Origin: Casuarius casuarius
Lineage: Eukaryota > Chordata > Aves > Casuariiformes > Casuariidae
Reading direction: 5' to 3'
NCBI GenBank assembly: GCA_003342895.1
Contig: PTFA01000194.1
Span: 1,047,124-1,111,123 of the forward strand
Length of the DNA stretch: 64,000 nucleotides
Every line of letters begins with the position of its first letter. Within the stretch, counting starts at the first letter, position 1. The translations under genes and the position numbers were made by a program. A model generated the notes under the pieces. It did no database searches. It saw nothing but the letters and a program-made list of their open reading frames with translations, and was not told the origin of the DNA. Shown one piece after another: positions 36,203 to 49,047 of the stretch.

Positions 36203-39200
36203 AAAAAAGAGAAGCGTGGGAATGAGAAAATGAGAAAGCTGAAAGGAGTGTGGAAAATGATCACAGACATCTAGAAGAAGAAAAAAAAACCTCAAGCATT
36301 ACACTGCTGGATGCAAAATAAGGGCCAGTTGACATTAATATCAATCCTGTTGATTTTAATGGTGGTTGGAGGCCACAGCTGAAGGCATGCCTGGAAGGAG
36401 ATGGTGGCCCCAGCGCTGTGGCTGGTACCTGCCAGCAGCAGCATGGGATGGAGGTGCGAGGTGGGCTCATTAGGGCTAACGAACAGCCAGTTCCAGCTGC
36501 AGGCTTCGTTGCAATAGCGAAACACCTCATTGCATATCTCAGGGGGTTTTATACCTTGTGGTGACACAATGCACCAATACCCCTCCTGACTTCCCAGCAA
36601 ATGGAGAGGGAGAACCAGCTTTTTGGCACCACAAACTGGAAATCAGGACGCTGGCATCAGCCTGCTTTTTAATCGATTCCCCCAGCCAAAAGTGGATAGA
36701 AAGCTCTGCCCATCTCCTGAGGTTTGTGATTAGACCGAAGTAAGTGAATGGAACCATTTTCGTGGGACTGAGCTACCTGCTTTCGCCCCTCTGACACTTA
36801 GTTCTTACAGCGTGCCCGATCGATTGAAAGCACCCTCCAAAGGTTAATTAATCCTCTCAAGACTCCTGGAAGGCAGGTAGCATTGTGCAAATGGCTTGGA
36901 AAAAACTGGGAGGAGATGGAAATGGCTTTTATTTAATGTTGCACCTGGAAATTTGACATTTGACCAAATTTCATCCCTGCACCGACCACCTGAGAAGCAG
37001 GTGTGGAAGGGAGGGCTGAAAGGATCTGAAGTTTTGAAAGCCTATCAGCAATGCGTGGATGTCTCAGCACTCCTCAGCCCTAAGTCACTGATCCTCTCCC
37101 CTGGCTTCCCGCATAATCGGGGATATCAAGCCTTTTCATAAAGGATCCACTGGAGAGCTGCTCAACATGGGGCACATGCTCATGGGGGTTTGTCGCGTTA
37201 TGACCCATGCATCATCCTCCTGCCCACCCTCACTCTCCAAAGAGGACTCTTCTACCATGTTGGCGTCCTCGTGCTTTCGAGAGCCCCGAAGTGCCCTTCA
37301 GACAACTGAATACTCTTAAAGAACTGGCCTCAAGTGGCTTCTGCTTCAGGGGCTGGAAATCAGAGGCTCAAATCCCAATCACAGCCATCAGTGAGTCTGT
37401 GAGGGACCCCATCTCAGGACAAATTGAGGTGTGCACTCAAGCAGGTCACTAAGCTGGGGCCAAGTTCAGGCTTCGAGGTGTTTCTCCATCTCCCAGACTG
37501 GGCTCTCTGGGGCAACAGATCTGCCCTTTTTATTGACGTCTGTTCTCTGCAGTTCTCCAGTAGGAGATCTCAGCCAGCATCATTCTCAGTTTTGGATGCA
37601 TCTCAGGCAGGATTTGGATCTGTGTTTCAACTTGCAAACAGGGCTTATGTTTATGTATGGAATTTGGCTTGGAAATTTGGCACTGACACTTCCAAACTCA
37701 ACAGCCCTTTGCCAGGCACTGACTGAAGGAGAAATGGTGCAGGGAAAACACTCAAATGGGAATTCAAATCTCATGCAAAATAAGAGATGGAAATGGCCCT
37801 ATGAGGGGACACCAAAGAACCTGGGCAATGATGTCCGTGTCAGTAAGGGGACTCTCCCATCCCTGACAATCCTGCTTTTGAGGCATTTTCTCTGGGTAGT
37901 GGCAGTATTCAGGGAAATCTGAGTGTTATCAGAAGGTGTACGCAGCACAACTGGCATCTCACAGAGGCCACCTACACACTCAAGAAGAAAGTGCAATGGA
38001 GGAGAAGTCAGAGGTCTTGGGTCTTCTTCTGCCTCTGCTCTTATGTATCCGCTGAGCACACAGCTATCATTGCAAAATGTGCAACATATGTGTTCACCTT
38101 GGCTAGGATAGCCCACATTTCTGTTCCCTTGGCTGATGATGGAAAGACATCCTTATTTGCCAACAGGATTGTTTCATTTCAATGAATGGTAAAAGGGAGC
38201 TCACAGATCATCCCTGGAAACAAATAACGCGGAGCCCAGTCACCTTGGCACGCTCACTGCACCCAGATCAAAGATATCATTCTCAAGATGCATATTTTTT
38301 TTTTTTTACTATCACTAATATTCAAGACGGATTTAAATACAAAGCATGCATAAATACAGTGGCTTATTATGCTGGTTTCTTCTCCGCCTGTTCCAAGTCG
38401 GAGCTGTTTGACGTGGAGGTGAGTGTTTCTGGGCCCTCGCCCGGCAGACGCAGCTTGGCCAGGGGATAATCAGCAAATCCAGCCCGGCTCCAGAAGTGGA
38501 GCCCAGGCAGTGCTGGGCTTCACACTTGCTGCAAAGTGTGGACGGCCCCAGCACGATGCGCCAGGCTCCTCGTGTTATCCACCCGCACCCCTCCTCCGCC
38601 GGCAGTGCTATCAAAACCCTTAGGGGGGTCCAAGCGAGGCACGGAGAGACGCAAAGGCAGACTTTTGTCAAAGCACAAATGTCTCCCCTGCATGTGGCAT
38701 CTTCACTTTTTAACCACTTAGAAAATACCAAATAAAGAGACCTGTTGGGCTGGCGGCAGTCACAGCAGAGCACCTGGCACCAAGCCGGAGCCGCACTTTA
38801 CCTGGCCGCCGTCGTGGCTGCAGCCCATGCTGCAATGTGCCGGCATCCGGGCAGTCACCGCAGGCTACAGCGGTGGCCTCGCAAATCACTGCCAGGCAAT
38901 AAATATAAGACGCTATTCAACCGCTGGAGTTGCCCTTTCCAAAGCAGGAAGCAGCATTATATGCTGGGTTAATTTGCCTTCTTCCGGAATAAAGCGCACT
39001 CTCCGGGGACGGCCTCTCTCTCCATCCTGCCCCCAAATTAAGCTGATCTGTGGCTTGGTGCCGGTGCCCACGGCCCCCAGCACCAGGAGCTCCCGAGGTC
39101 AGCACAGAGAGGCTGCCTGCCTTTATTTGAGCAAGCCTCGGTATTTATGTATCTCATTACATCTGCAGTCAGTAGCATCTGTTTCCACGCTGTATCTGTC

Positions 39201-40080
39201 AAGCAACATCTTATCAGCAGAGCTCCCTTTCCATTCACTCCTTCCTCTCCTTTTACCGCCCGGATCAGTAACCCAATGCTCACTTGAGCCTCTTTTTAAA
39301 TAACAGAAGGGAGCCAGGACTAAGCAGACCGCGGGATTGCTGCACCGCGGAGGGAAAAGGCTCAACAGCCCTCAGGGTGCAGTCAGCCCCAAGAGGAGGC
39401 ACGTTATGTTAAAAATCACATTGCCCGCTCTCATTTACAGAGTTCTTTTCAGGAACAACTGCTGAAGTTCAGGAGAACTTTGACACTCTGATCCCAGATC
39501 CTGCCCTATCCTGGGGCCAAGGGGAGGCTCCCAACGGCAGAGGGATGAAGCAGCCTGGGGCAGGGGGCACGTGCTGGCAGCCCTGGGCTCCCGAGCCTTG
39601 GGCACATGAGCAGGGCCCCCCCCCAAAAAAGGTGCCTGTGACTGCCGCCACCAGGGGTATCTCCCTGAGCCGATGGTGGTCACCTCGAGGTGTCCACCCG
39701 GGAGGCCGACTGTGTCGCATGCTGCAGCCCACCATGCTGCGGGGACCCTTGCGCGGGCACTGGGCACCAAGGCTGTGCTAACCAAGCACAGGGAGCTCTT
39801 CACTGGCAGCCAGGATTTATTAGTCCAGACCAGCGCTGGTTATGCAGACAAGCCCTTCTCCAAATTTCAAGGGCTTGCAGCTAGCGCCTTGAGGCTTAAA
39901 ATGGGCCTGGGTCCCCCTTGAGCTGCTGGCACCCAGACACCAGCGTGCTGTGGCATGCAGGGCTCACCAGGGAAAATCATCCCCTTTCCAAAGTGCTACC
40001 TGCAAATTGGCTCAAATGGAGAAAAAATTGAGGTGCTGTGGTCCCCAGAGCCCCAGGTAAGGCTGGCAGCACTTGATGCC
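36203..40080. other. Intron DNA, no gene recognised
   Basis: Mostly single-copy sequence. A poly-T run lies at 38289-38303. The stretch 38390-39090 is mildly CpG-enriched and GC-rich, but is interrupted and has no recognisable exon. No transposon was identified with confidence. Confidence 0.55.
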
Positions 40081-40086
40081 AACAGA

Positions 40087-40165
40087 CCCCCCCCCCCCCC
40101 CGATGTGCACCCTCCCATCATAGGAAGGTGCTGCGAGCAGGGAAACTGAGGCATGGGGGGGGGGG
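40087..40165. repeat. C15 homopolymer paired with downstream G11 homopolymer
   Basis: Fifteen C (40087-40101) and eleven G (40155-40165) are separated by about 53 bases on the same strand, able to pair as a G:C stem or fold as i-motif and G-quadruplex structures. An A14 run follows at 40202-40215. Such runs are also prone to sequencing length error. Confidence 0.85.
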
Positions 40166-40252
40166 TGAGCAGTTTACAGAAAAGTCAGTGATAGAGTCAA
40201 GAAAAAAAAAAAAAAGATCTCAAGAGATGAAACCCCCAGTGCCGCTATCCTG
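40139..40252 (-). mobile_element. MIR-like SINE remnant
   Basis: The plus strand carries the complement of MIR landmarks in order: GGGAAACTGAGGCA, a GTGA..AAGTCAGTGATAGAGTC segment matching the remembered AAGTCAGTGGCAGAGCC, and then a CCCAGTGCC..TATCC stretch near the tRNA-derived head. Homopolymer G and A runs have expanded inside it. MIRs are ancient amniote SINEs and are expected only as degraded copies in birds. Confidence 0.5.
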
Positions 40253-41424
40253 TTTCTGCCTCTCAAAAACTTTCCCGATTCTTTTACATGGGATAACTAA
40301 CTTTTTTATCAAATCCCTGCAGTGTGCCACCAGCATCCCCCCACCCCGTGTGCCAAGGCTGCAGGCTCTGCTCCTCTGCAATCCCAGGGTTTTAACCACT
40401 TCAGCATTTAAGAAAACAACTCCAGAAAGTTTTTCCCCACAGCCAAACCAGGTCCTTGAATGCCGACCTCTCGCTGCAGCATCCCGGGGAGGCAGTAACC
40501 TGCTTCACCCCAGGCCTCGAGGTCAGCGCCAGGAAGCCTTTTTCCTTCCAAGTAGCTGGGAAACCCATCAAAGAAGCGCCGCAGTGAAAGTGGCTTGTTT
40601 GCCTGGGCTGCTGCTGATAACTCTGCAGGTGGATACTCTCTTTCCGGACCACGGGTGCGTGACCTCACTCAGGAAGAGCATGAACAATATCTGGCCGCAC
40701 CGAGGTTTGCTGCACCTGGTAGAGGAGGCCCAGGCAGGAAGCGTGCAGCGTCATCCAGATAAGACTTTTCCCCTCCCCCCCCTTCTGCTGCCTGAAAGCT
40801 TGGCATCGAGCTGGCAAGCAAGCGTGTGCGTTACTTCGGACTGGCTTCCCTGCCCATGGAGCTAGGACACTCTATGCCACGGCTCGCTGCATGGAGCCGT
40901 GGGTGCTGCAGGAAGGGGCAGGGAAGCATGTGCATGAGAAGTGCGGCTGCATTGTAGCCTTTGCTCAACAGCACTGTGCTTTCAGTATGGTCCTCAGCTG
41001 GAGTTTTAAGTGGAAGCAGATTAGGCCTGGATGGTGCTTCCTTAATTTAGCGCAACAATGGGAAATTTTTACTGCCTCCCAAGAGATACAGGTGGGAAGA
41101 GCTTTGTCACCTTAAAGGACCCGGTTAGTGCCTTCAAAACCATCTGCAGGCCCATTAGAAATGCTAGATGCCACGACAGGATGTCCTCTGCCTTCCTTGA
41201 GCCTTCGGAGATGTCCTTGTGGTGCTTCCCTCCCCGTTTCCCACCCCATGTCACCAGCTGCCCTGGGTTGGGTGCTGGGTTGGGTGCTCAGCCGTGCCCA
41301 AGCAGCCAGGGATGCAGGAGGCCTGGGCAGTGTTTTCTTGCTCCTGCTGCCTCCCATCAATGGGCGATGCAAATAAAACCCTCCAGGACGCATGATGGAC
41401 GGGAAAGGAGATTGCATGGAGGAG

Positions 41425-41485
41425 AGCTAATTACAGAGCGTGAGCCCTCTGCCTAATTGCTCTGATTAATTATTGATGGTCAGGA
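41425..41485. promoter_or_regulatory. Candidate regulatory element with clustered TAAT words
   Basis: Within 50 bases the sequence has GAGCTAATTACAGAG, GCCTAATTGCTC and GATTAATTATTGATGG: three homeodomain-type cores, in a GC-rich neighbourhood. This is only a motif observation; function is inferred. Confidence 0.25.
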
Positions 41486-43889
41486 CTGCTCCTCTGAGGA
41501 CAGCAGGTAACCAGAGAGCCCTGCGATCAGGCAGACTCCCGGTTGCCTCCTGTTTCCTAACGAAGGTATTGCTGGTAGCCAAGAGGCGATGTCAGCAACT
41601 GCCCTGGGAAAAGGGACTGCACTGAGAGGATCCTGCAAAGCAGCGATGCTGGGAAGCACATCTGTGCACCTCCCAGAGACCGTCAGTGCCTAAGTGCTAT
41701 CGACAAGGAGAAACTCTCTGATGCCATTAAGCTGTGCGAGCCATTGATTTTCTTTTCCAGAACAAGAAACTCATTTGAGTTTAGGCAATCAGAGGATGGC
41801 ACAACCACTTCCTCCTGGCTGAGCAGCTACGGGTTGGAAAAGGGGCGTTTTGCAGGTGTTTTTCCAATGACAACTCCTCCTCCCCCCACCCCCAAAAGTC
41901 ATCGTGGTATATTTCTGCATCCTTCCAAAAGGACTGCCGAGTCCTGCCCAGTGACTTTGCAGATAAATCCCATTTGTGAGCCATCCACGGACAAGAAGCA
42001 GATGACCCTAGACCCTAGATGGCCACAGACCTCCAGCCCTTGCGCCACGTCTCCATCTTTCATAAGGGAATGGAGCCAACACCAAAGACCTTCTAAAGGA
42101 GATTTCTGTGCTGGGGTCAGGGATCACCACCACGTTCTTTGCCTTCATCAGCACCACCTCTGCAGCAGAGGAGGCCCGGGATGGTCTCCGAAGGCCCCTG
42201 TCTCATGCCTGCTGTTTAACCCAGCCTTATGAGCACTTCTGAAGGCACATTCCCAACAGACTTTGTAAGGGTAGCAGTTTTGGGGGTATGGCTTGCTCCA
42301 GGGAGGACAAACCCTGCTCCTCTCATTAGACCTTAATCCAGTGCTCATCTCTTCTGGCAGTGGCCGAGTGCACTTTTTGATCAGCTGTGATTTACACTGC
42401 AGGGACCTCTTCAGCAGTGGGTCCCAGCACCAGAGACCTTCCCTGGAGTGAACTTAACCCCATCAGCAACAGAGAGGCAAACCCCACCTTTGGCAGCCTA
42501 AATGATCATTTGGAACTTAGACAGTTTCTATCTACCATCAGCTCAGCCATAGGGTTGGCACATCACCTCCCAGCTGAGCAGGTACTACAACGCACCTGTA
42601 AAAGGTGATGGCAGAGGGAGCATTTCTGCCCACGTCCAACATCATCCCACGAGCAGGCCAGGCTGGGACACGAGTCATTTGCTAAATCGGTAGAGCAACA
42701 GCTAATTCTTACAAGGATGCAAATCAGGTCCGCTGTGATTTCATAATATTTCTAATGTAACTCCCAAATGCAAAGTGATTTCTCATTTCCCTGATGGATT
42801 TGCTTGGATAAATTCATGCTCCTGGTGGCTGGTTCTGTTGGTTTTTTGGTGCTGGTTTTTATTTTAACTGTGGTGCCTCTTAATGAAAATTGACACTCAT
42901 TCGGCTCTCTTCTACAGACGCCTCTATTATTCTGCAACCTGCTGATTCCCACTGCACTTTATTATGTGAAAGGAGGATTTTCCAGCTGACACAACAGGCA
43001 CGAGTCTTTCGCTGTGTTGTAGCCTGCCTTTTTCCTTTGCTCTGGTACAAAGTGCAGACCAAGAGCTCATGACGCCCCCTGCACCGCACGCTGGGGGAGA
43101 GCGCAGTGCAGGGCAGCTGGCAGAGGACGGTCGGGCATGGGATTTCTTTACCCAGGACAGATTTGAAAATGAATCCAGTGAATTCATCATCTGCCTAAAG
43201 CAACAGGCACTCTGCGTGCCTGTTTGGTCACTGCCTGCTGATAATGTGGAAAGGGATTTTACAAACTCTTCCCATCGTACAGAGTGATGGACAAGCATCT
43301 GTAGGGACCAGCATGGCCAGTAAGCCAGACCTGAGTCCTCCTCAACTACGATGCTGGATTAGCTGGTTTGGGGATCTGCATTGAGATTCCAAACAGCCAC
43401 TGCATCGTCTGTCCATATTGAAGTGGTGCCTGTGCGCACTGATCTTTATGCTCACCTAATACCTGGCCAGAGCAAGATATAGCATGTGCTCTGAAACACT
43501 TACAGTGCAAAGAGAAAATTCAGAGGAACGAGAAAAAAAAGGGTGCGAACGACCCAGTAGCAGAACTGAATCTGCTACAACTAAACCTCAAGGCCATCCT
43601 TCATCCTAAGGGCACCCGTGAAGTGTCGCATGTGCAAATCCTCCCGGATGTCCTCCAAGTGCTGCTGGCTGAGCCCAAATCAGTTTACGGGGACCAGCGC
43701 CTACACCTTCCCCTCTCTCTGCCCAACTTATTGATGAGATCATCCTGGCTGGATACTGTGGCAGAAGGGTTTGTACAGGAGAGAGAATGAAAAAAGATAC
43801 CCCCCCAGCCCAAAACCCACTTCTCTCTGACTGAAGGATTGGTAAAGACCATACATTTCAGCCCTGACTAAGCAAATCACCTTAAAGAG

Positions 43890-44115
43890 GAAGGTTAAAG
43901 AACAGTTTATTATTTGAAATGTCTCTCTCGCACTCTCTAGGCCTCATTTTTTGATAAATTAGCCTCAGCTTCATTACTTCATGATATATTTCCCTTGACA
44001 TTTAATTATACTTACCCCAAACACATTAAGCCAATCAGTCTGAACAGCTTCTTATTAATATGCAAATTTCTCCTTTGAAAACCCATGAATCTGTGCAAAA
44101 AATCTCTTTAGGCTT
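43890..44115. promoter_or_regulatory. Candidate conserved regulatory element with octamer motif
   Basis: An AT-rich block with a perfect ATGCAAAT octamer (44060-44067) directly after TTATTAAT, plus TTTAATTATAC, TTGATAAATTAGCC and TCAATTAGG words. Repeat-like structure is absent and GC-rich DNA follows immediately. POU/homeodomain binding is inferred. Confidence 0.33.
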
Positions 44116-44496
44116 CAATTAGGTCCACTCAGGAAGCCGGGAAGCACAAGCGGACACCGAGGGCTGATGCCAGGCGCTACCGGCTGGGTTTAGCCCCAGC
44201 AGCACCGGGGACCAGGAGAGGTCGGAGGTGCGGAGTCGGAGGAGACCAGATCCCAAAATCGGACCCAGAGGAAATCAACCCCCAAACATGGGTCCCCTGG
44301 ACCCATGAAGACATGACTGAAATGGGTCAAAACCTCCAGGTAGATGCAACGGCTTTTCTCTACATTTAAAAACTCCACAAAGACCATTCAACTTGTGAAT
44401 TGTTTTCAATCCTGTCTGATCGGATGCATCTTTGAGCAGGTCAAAGAGCTCCCCTGAGCCAGTGTAACATCTGAGGCAATGGCTCTTGTTTTATCC

Positions 44497-44640
44497 ACGC
44501 CGTTCATTCACCCTGCTATCCCGCCCCGCTCTGCCAGCGGTGCCCGGCACACTCCAGCTCGCGGGAACGGGGCTCCCGGCCTCGTCGCACTGCACCCGCG
44601 CAGCAGCTCACCATGCTGCCGTAATTATAACGCCGCCTTA
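44497..44640. promoter_or_regulatory. CpG-dense cluster in intron
   Basis: About 17 CpG in 144 bases by hand count, far above the surrounding depletion. The segment ends in CCGTAATTATAACGCCGCC, mixing CpG with a homeodomain core. Too short for a classical CpG island. It could be an intronic promoter or an unmethylated enhancer. No conserved protein frame was seen. Confidence 0.4.
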
Positions 44641-46610
44641 ATGAAACAACCCTCCCAAAAACAAAAAAAAGGTTTTCCCTTGGGCTGGGGGACCCTGGGC
44701 AAGCGGCTGCCGTTGCTGCAGGGCTCTGGCCCCATGCGGGACACGGCCAGAGGGAGGGAGGGAGGGCGGCTCTGCCGGCTCCCTGCTCACACCACCCTGT
44801 GTTAGCTTTCAAGACCTCCTTGAGGCAGAGCGGGTGCTAAAGATTTTGGCATCCTATTTCCACAAGCACAGAGGGATGACGTTGTCGGCTCGGGGTGACA
44901 GATGTTGCTTTTCTCTGCTGGCCCAAAACGCCGAGGTGCTTTGCTTGGGGCTGCAAAGCCTCCTTGCTGCAGGGGAAACGTCGGGCGGGCGCCACAGCAG
45001 GCAGGGAAATCTCAGCCCTGCTCTTAGCAAAACAAACAGGAATCTGGTTCCCCTGTAGTTATGGGCAAATGGGATGTGATTTGCATTAGGCAAATAAATC
45101 GAACCGTACAATTAACCATCTGCCCTGGAAGAGGCTGAGACTTGACTTTAAAGCATCACCTTCAGTCTCTGTTCTTGTAGCAGGCTGAACACAACAGTGT
45201 TTTCTGTTCAGAAACCAATGGGGACTAGGAATTCACTAAATCATTCCTATAAATAATAAGAGAGAAACATCAGCTTAGGTACCACCACCCTGGTACCCCT
45301 TGGCCTCCCGAACATGTTTCACGGGGCTTATGCCCATCAGAAAAATGCTGACTAAGACTGCTTCAAAATCTTTCAGAGTTTTTCCATTCTCACTGAAAAT
45401 CCCTACTTTGCAAAACTGTAAGATGTTGTGGGAGTTTGCTGATTGCCACCAAGAATTTTCAAGAAGTTGTTACTCATTTCATCTTATTTCAAAATAGGTT
45501 GTAGGTTTAAAAAATACGATTCATAAATTCATGATAAAAAAATCAGCATTAGTTTTTTTATTCCCTACGGTATGACATGAAAACAATAAATACATTGTAA
45601 TCAGTATAGTGTGTAAATAGTCCAATTTTGTAAAATAGTTCTCATGGGCAACAAAGAATCCCAGTGTAATACTCCCTGTAATAAAAATATCACTTTTAGG
45701 AGATAAATCAAAACAAAGTGGACAGACAAAAAAAAAAAAAATCAACTTCAGGTTTTACCCCAGTGAAATACCTCAGCAAAACTCTAAAATATGCCCTTTG
45801 GGAATGAAATGTTTCAGCGATCCCAACCTCTGATGCCAGGCTAGTTCGGCCACTGGAAAACTGGGCAAGGGATGTTGCAGCTGCCTTGGTGCCGAGCACG
45901 CAGCAGCTGCCCAGATGTGCAGGATCGCCCAGCCCCACGCACAGCCAGCCCTGGGGACGGGCCTCGCCTGCCCTCTATAAATATATGCAAGAGCAAATCT
46001 GTTAAAAATTGTAGCCACCGCTTTGTTTGCTGAAGGTCCCAGTTTATCCTTCGTCAAAAGAAGAAGGACTGGGGAGAAGTTGGCTAGAAACACAATCCTT
46101 TCCTGTATAAACAGTATAGCCAGGGCTGATTTTAAGTGCATCATATGGCATGTATTTTATGTGTGTATATATGTATATACAGAGAGAGATTTTTCAAACC
46201 CGCTCGAGACATAAAGTGATCTCATATCATCTAAAAACAACAATCTTACTTGGACTTCTGGCAGTTTTCCGTGCAATCATCCCTGCCACCGCCCCCCTGC
46301 CCCTTCCCCCACGGGCTGCCAGTGCGCTCTACCGTCTGCCCCCATTACTTTCACAAAGGCATATAAATCACTGTGGGAACTCTTATTATCTTATTTTCCC
46401 TCTGCTTCCCTCTTGTCTGTTTTGAGAAAAATTAATGCATTTGTCTCCAGAAAAATGTGCAGTCTCTATAATTCAGTTTTAAAACAGCACAACTAGCAAA
46501 TGGATAGACCTCGGTTAGGAGACTCATTTTTCATGTGAGTAATTGAACCCTTCCCTTCGATTTTCCCTTTGGGTGTTAAAGACAACTGATGCCTTCCTGG
46601 AATTTGCTGA

Positions 46611-47160
46611 GGTCTAAGAAAGACAGAAAGAAAGACAGAAAGACACACAGAAAGGAAGAAAAAGAGGGAGAGAAGGAAAGAGAGAAAGAAAGAAGAGAGA
46701 AAGAATGAAAGAAAAAAGAAAGAAAGAAGAAAGGAAGAGAAGAAAAGAGAAGAGTTGTAGAATGAAAGAAGAAAGAAAGAAGAAAAACAAAAGCAAAACC
46801 AGAAACACAAAGAAATAAGAAAGAGAAAGAATGAGAGTAAGAGAGAGAAAGAGGGACAGTGAGAGAGGGAAAGAAAGAAAATGAAAGAAAGAAATAAGAA
46901 AGAAAGAGAAAGAAGAAAAAGAAAGAAAGAAAGAAAAAAGAAAGAAAGAAAGAGAAAGAAAGAAAAGAAAAGAAGAAAAGAGAGGAAAAGAGAAGAAAGG
47001 AAGGAAGGAGAAAGAAAAATAAAGAAAAGGAAAGAAAAGAAAAGGAAAGAAAAGGAAAGAAAAGAAAAGGAAAGAAAGAAAAAAGAAAGAAAGGAAGGAA
47101 AGAAGGAAAGAAGGAAGGAAGAGAGAAAGGAAGGAAAGGAAGGAGGCAAGAGGTAAGGCA
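46611..47160 (+). repeat. Long homopurine (GAAA/GGAA)n low-complexity tract
   Basis: Roughly 550 bases are almost entirely A and G on the plus strand, built of GAAA, GAAAGA, AAAGG and GGAA units with a few T or C interruptions near 46755-46860. Its complement gives open frames over 200 codons long of Ser/Phe/Leu only, which are artefacts. Such tracts can form triplex (H-DNA) and are unstable in length. Confidence 0.95.
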
Positions 47161-47163
47161 AGG

Positions 47164-47208
47164 GGACAGGACAGGACAGGACAGGACAGGACAAGACAGG
47201 ACAGGAAA
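47164..47208 (+). repeat. (GGACA)n pentanucleotide satellite
   Basis: About eight to nine GGACA units with one GACAA variant join the right edge of the homopurine tract. The single C in each unit breaks the purine run, so this is a second expansion seeded at the tract border. Confidence 0.92.
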
Positions 47209-48552
47209 GTCTGAAGCAGATCTCAAGGCATCAGCTGCCTCTTTGGAGGGAGTTTTGGGGAGCTCCCGGGAGAGCACCTAGGCTGAGATTTTTAACAAAA
47301 CGAGAAGGGATTTGGTTTCCAAGGCTCTCGGCCGATGCCGGCTGGGGAGGATCCACACTCCTGCAGTGTGTGCAGTCCAGCTCACGCAGCCGGGCAGCCT
47401 CCGACTGCGCCTGGGCTGCGGCTCCCTGCCCAGCCCTTCTGCAAAACTCCCCGGCAAGCTGGTCCACCCTGAGCACGCAGGACTAAGAGCCAGGTCATGC
47501 ATCTGCAAGCATCCCAAACCCCACTCAGCGTGTGGAAACACCATGCATGTCTAACACAAATTGTTTAATCCTCATGTCTCTTTCTGCATATAAAAGTCAA
47601 GGAATCTCTTCTGCTTTCCCCGCCAATGATAATAACGCTTATGACCCATGTACTGAAGCACTGTACAGAAGCACTGACCCCTAAATGGAAACGCAAATTA
47701 ATCTAGTTCTCTGGACAAAGTCTCTCAGACAGCAGCGGACTCTTCCAAACCACAAAAATCACAGCCAGATTTAAAATAATCTGCATCCCTTATGCTGCTG
47801 GACTCCTGGGCAGACCAGGAATCTCTAGTTGCTAATAGCAATAAGTGTTATAACTGCTCCAGACTGAAATGATGCCCATCTCTGTCACAGCCCCCAGATC
47901 ACATCCCGATCTCTTATGAGCTTTGAGGCCTGATTTGCCGCTAGCACTGGTGGAAGTCAAGAATAATTCCTGAAAAGCCACAATCAACGCTCAGGCCAGC
48001 AAAGTCTACTGTGCCTTTGTCTTTCACTATATTAGCTCTGTCCCCTGGGAGCTACATTATTGCCTGCAATGTATAATGTGATTTGCTTGTTTTCCATGTC
48101 TGTCTCATTTTTCTTCGGCACAAACACACACACATGCGCGCACTCAAACATGCACACTCGCATAAGCACACACATTCTTCATATGAAGGAAAGAGCCCAG
48201 GAAACTTCACAGCACGTTATACTTAACCCATGAAAATGTGAATTAAGAGCCTCATGCAGCTACCCTGGCACTGCTGATGGTGAACACCTGACTCTGCAGG
48301 CTTGAAAAGGGGGATTTTGCTGTTTGAGGGAGAAAAGTGAGAGCTTATTGCTTACTGGGGGGGGGTCATGCAGGAGGGGACGGCAGAGGAAATAGGTCAG
48401 GAAGCAGAAAGGGAGAAAGAAGCTTTGCTTGAGAAGATGCAGGCAACCTGAGGGGGAAAGAAACATTGTCTGCAAACTAGGAGGAGACAGAAAACCACTG
48501 AATGAAGGTGATTCAGGGATTCAGGGAGAAAGGTGTTCCTCCATCCTCCTCC

Positions 48553-48570
48553 TCCTCCTCTAGAGGAGGA
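48553..48570. repeat. 18-base perfect palindrome in a CTC/GAG tract
   Basis: TCCTCCTCTAGAGGAGGA reads the same on both strands, centred on CTAG, at the end of a (CCT)n run. It is both a palindrome and a polypyrimidine/polypurine switch point. Probably simple-sequence in origin. Confidence 0.8.
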
Positions 48571-49009
48571 AAAAAATCCCTCCAGGCCTCAGAGACCAAA
48601 AATGAGCATGGAGGAACAGCTATGAGCTGAAGCCTGAGGTATGGAGACGACGTCTGAGATGCGCAGAGGATGGACCGGGCTGAGACCCTCGTGGACCATA
48701 TGCCTGCTCTCAGGAGTTTTGGTCGCTCCCGGTCTCTCCCGCTTAGCGGGCACAAGTACCGCAATGTCTCATGCGCTGGGGAAAAGGGCTTTCTCCCTCT
48801 TCTGCAGGGGGACTTTGTAGGGGAAAATGCCAACTTTCTTGTCTGCTTGGCTCACTGACAGAGCAATGTAACTTCTGACGAACCATGATCTCATCGAGAC
48901 AAAAGGATCTGTCCTCCAAGATATTATTCTGGTGCCCTAAACAACTCCATCCCAATTTGCAATCTTCAGAAAATACTGTGACATGCCCTTTACTGCTGGA
49001 GATGCTTCA

Positions 49010-49010
<1 letters not shown>

Positions 49011-49047
<37 letters not shown>

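Larger units (their letters stand above)
40253..46610. other. Intron DNA between the MIR remnant and the homopurine tract
   Basis: No exon recognised; frames up to about 160 codons look like chance. A small tandem GGGTTGGGTGCT pair lies near 41264-41288. The stretch 45480-45760 is strongly A/T-rich with AATAAA-like words on both strands. Candidate elements within this span are listed separately. Confidence 0.5.

Noticed and set aside
36092..36295. Frames crossing the 55-N gaps here and at 60442-60855
   Set aside because: They are held open by undetermined bases and have no coding support.
40128..40865. Plus-strand frame of 245 codons
   Set aside because: It runs through a MIR-like remnant and G and A homopolymers, lacks any domain, and similar frames exist on the other strand.
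46493..47277. Two minus-strand frames of 233 codons over the homopurine tract
   Set aside because: They encode only Ser/Phe/Leu from (TTTC)n-type DNA. This is low-complexity artefact, not a gene.
48121..48175. CA-rich patch as a possible CRISPR-like or satellite array
   Set aside because: Irregular short CACACA/CGCGCA simple sequence with no regular spacer structure.
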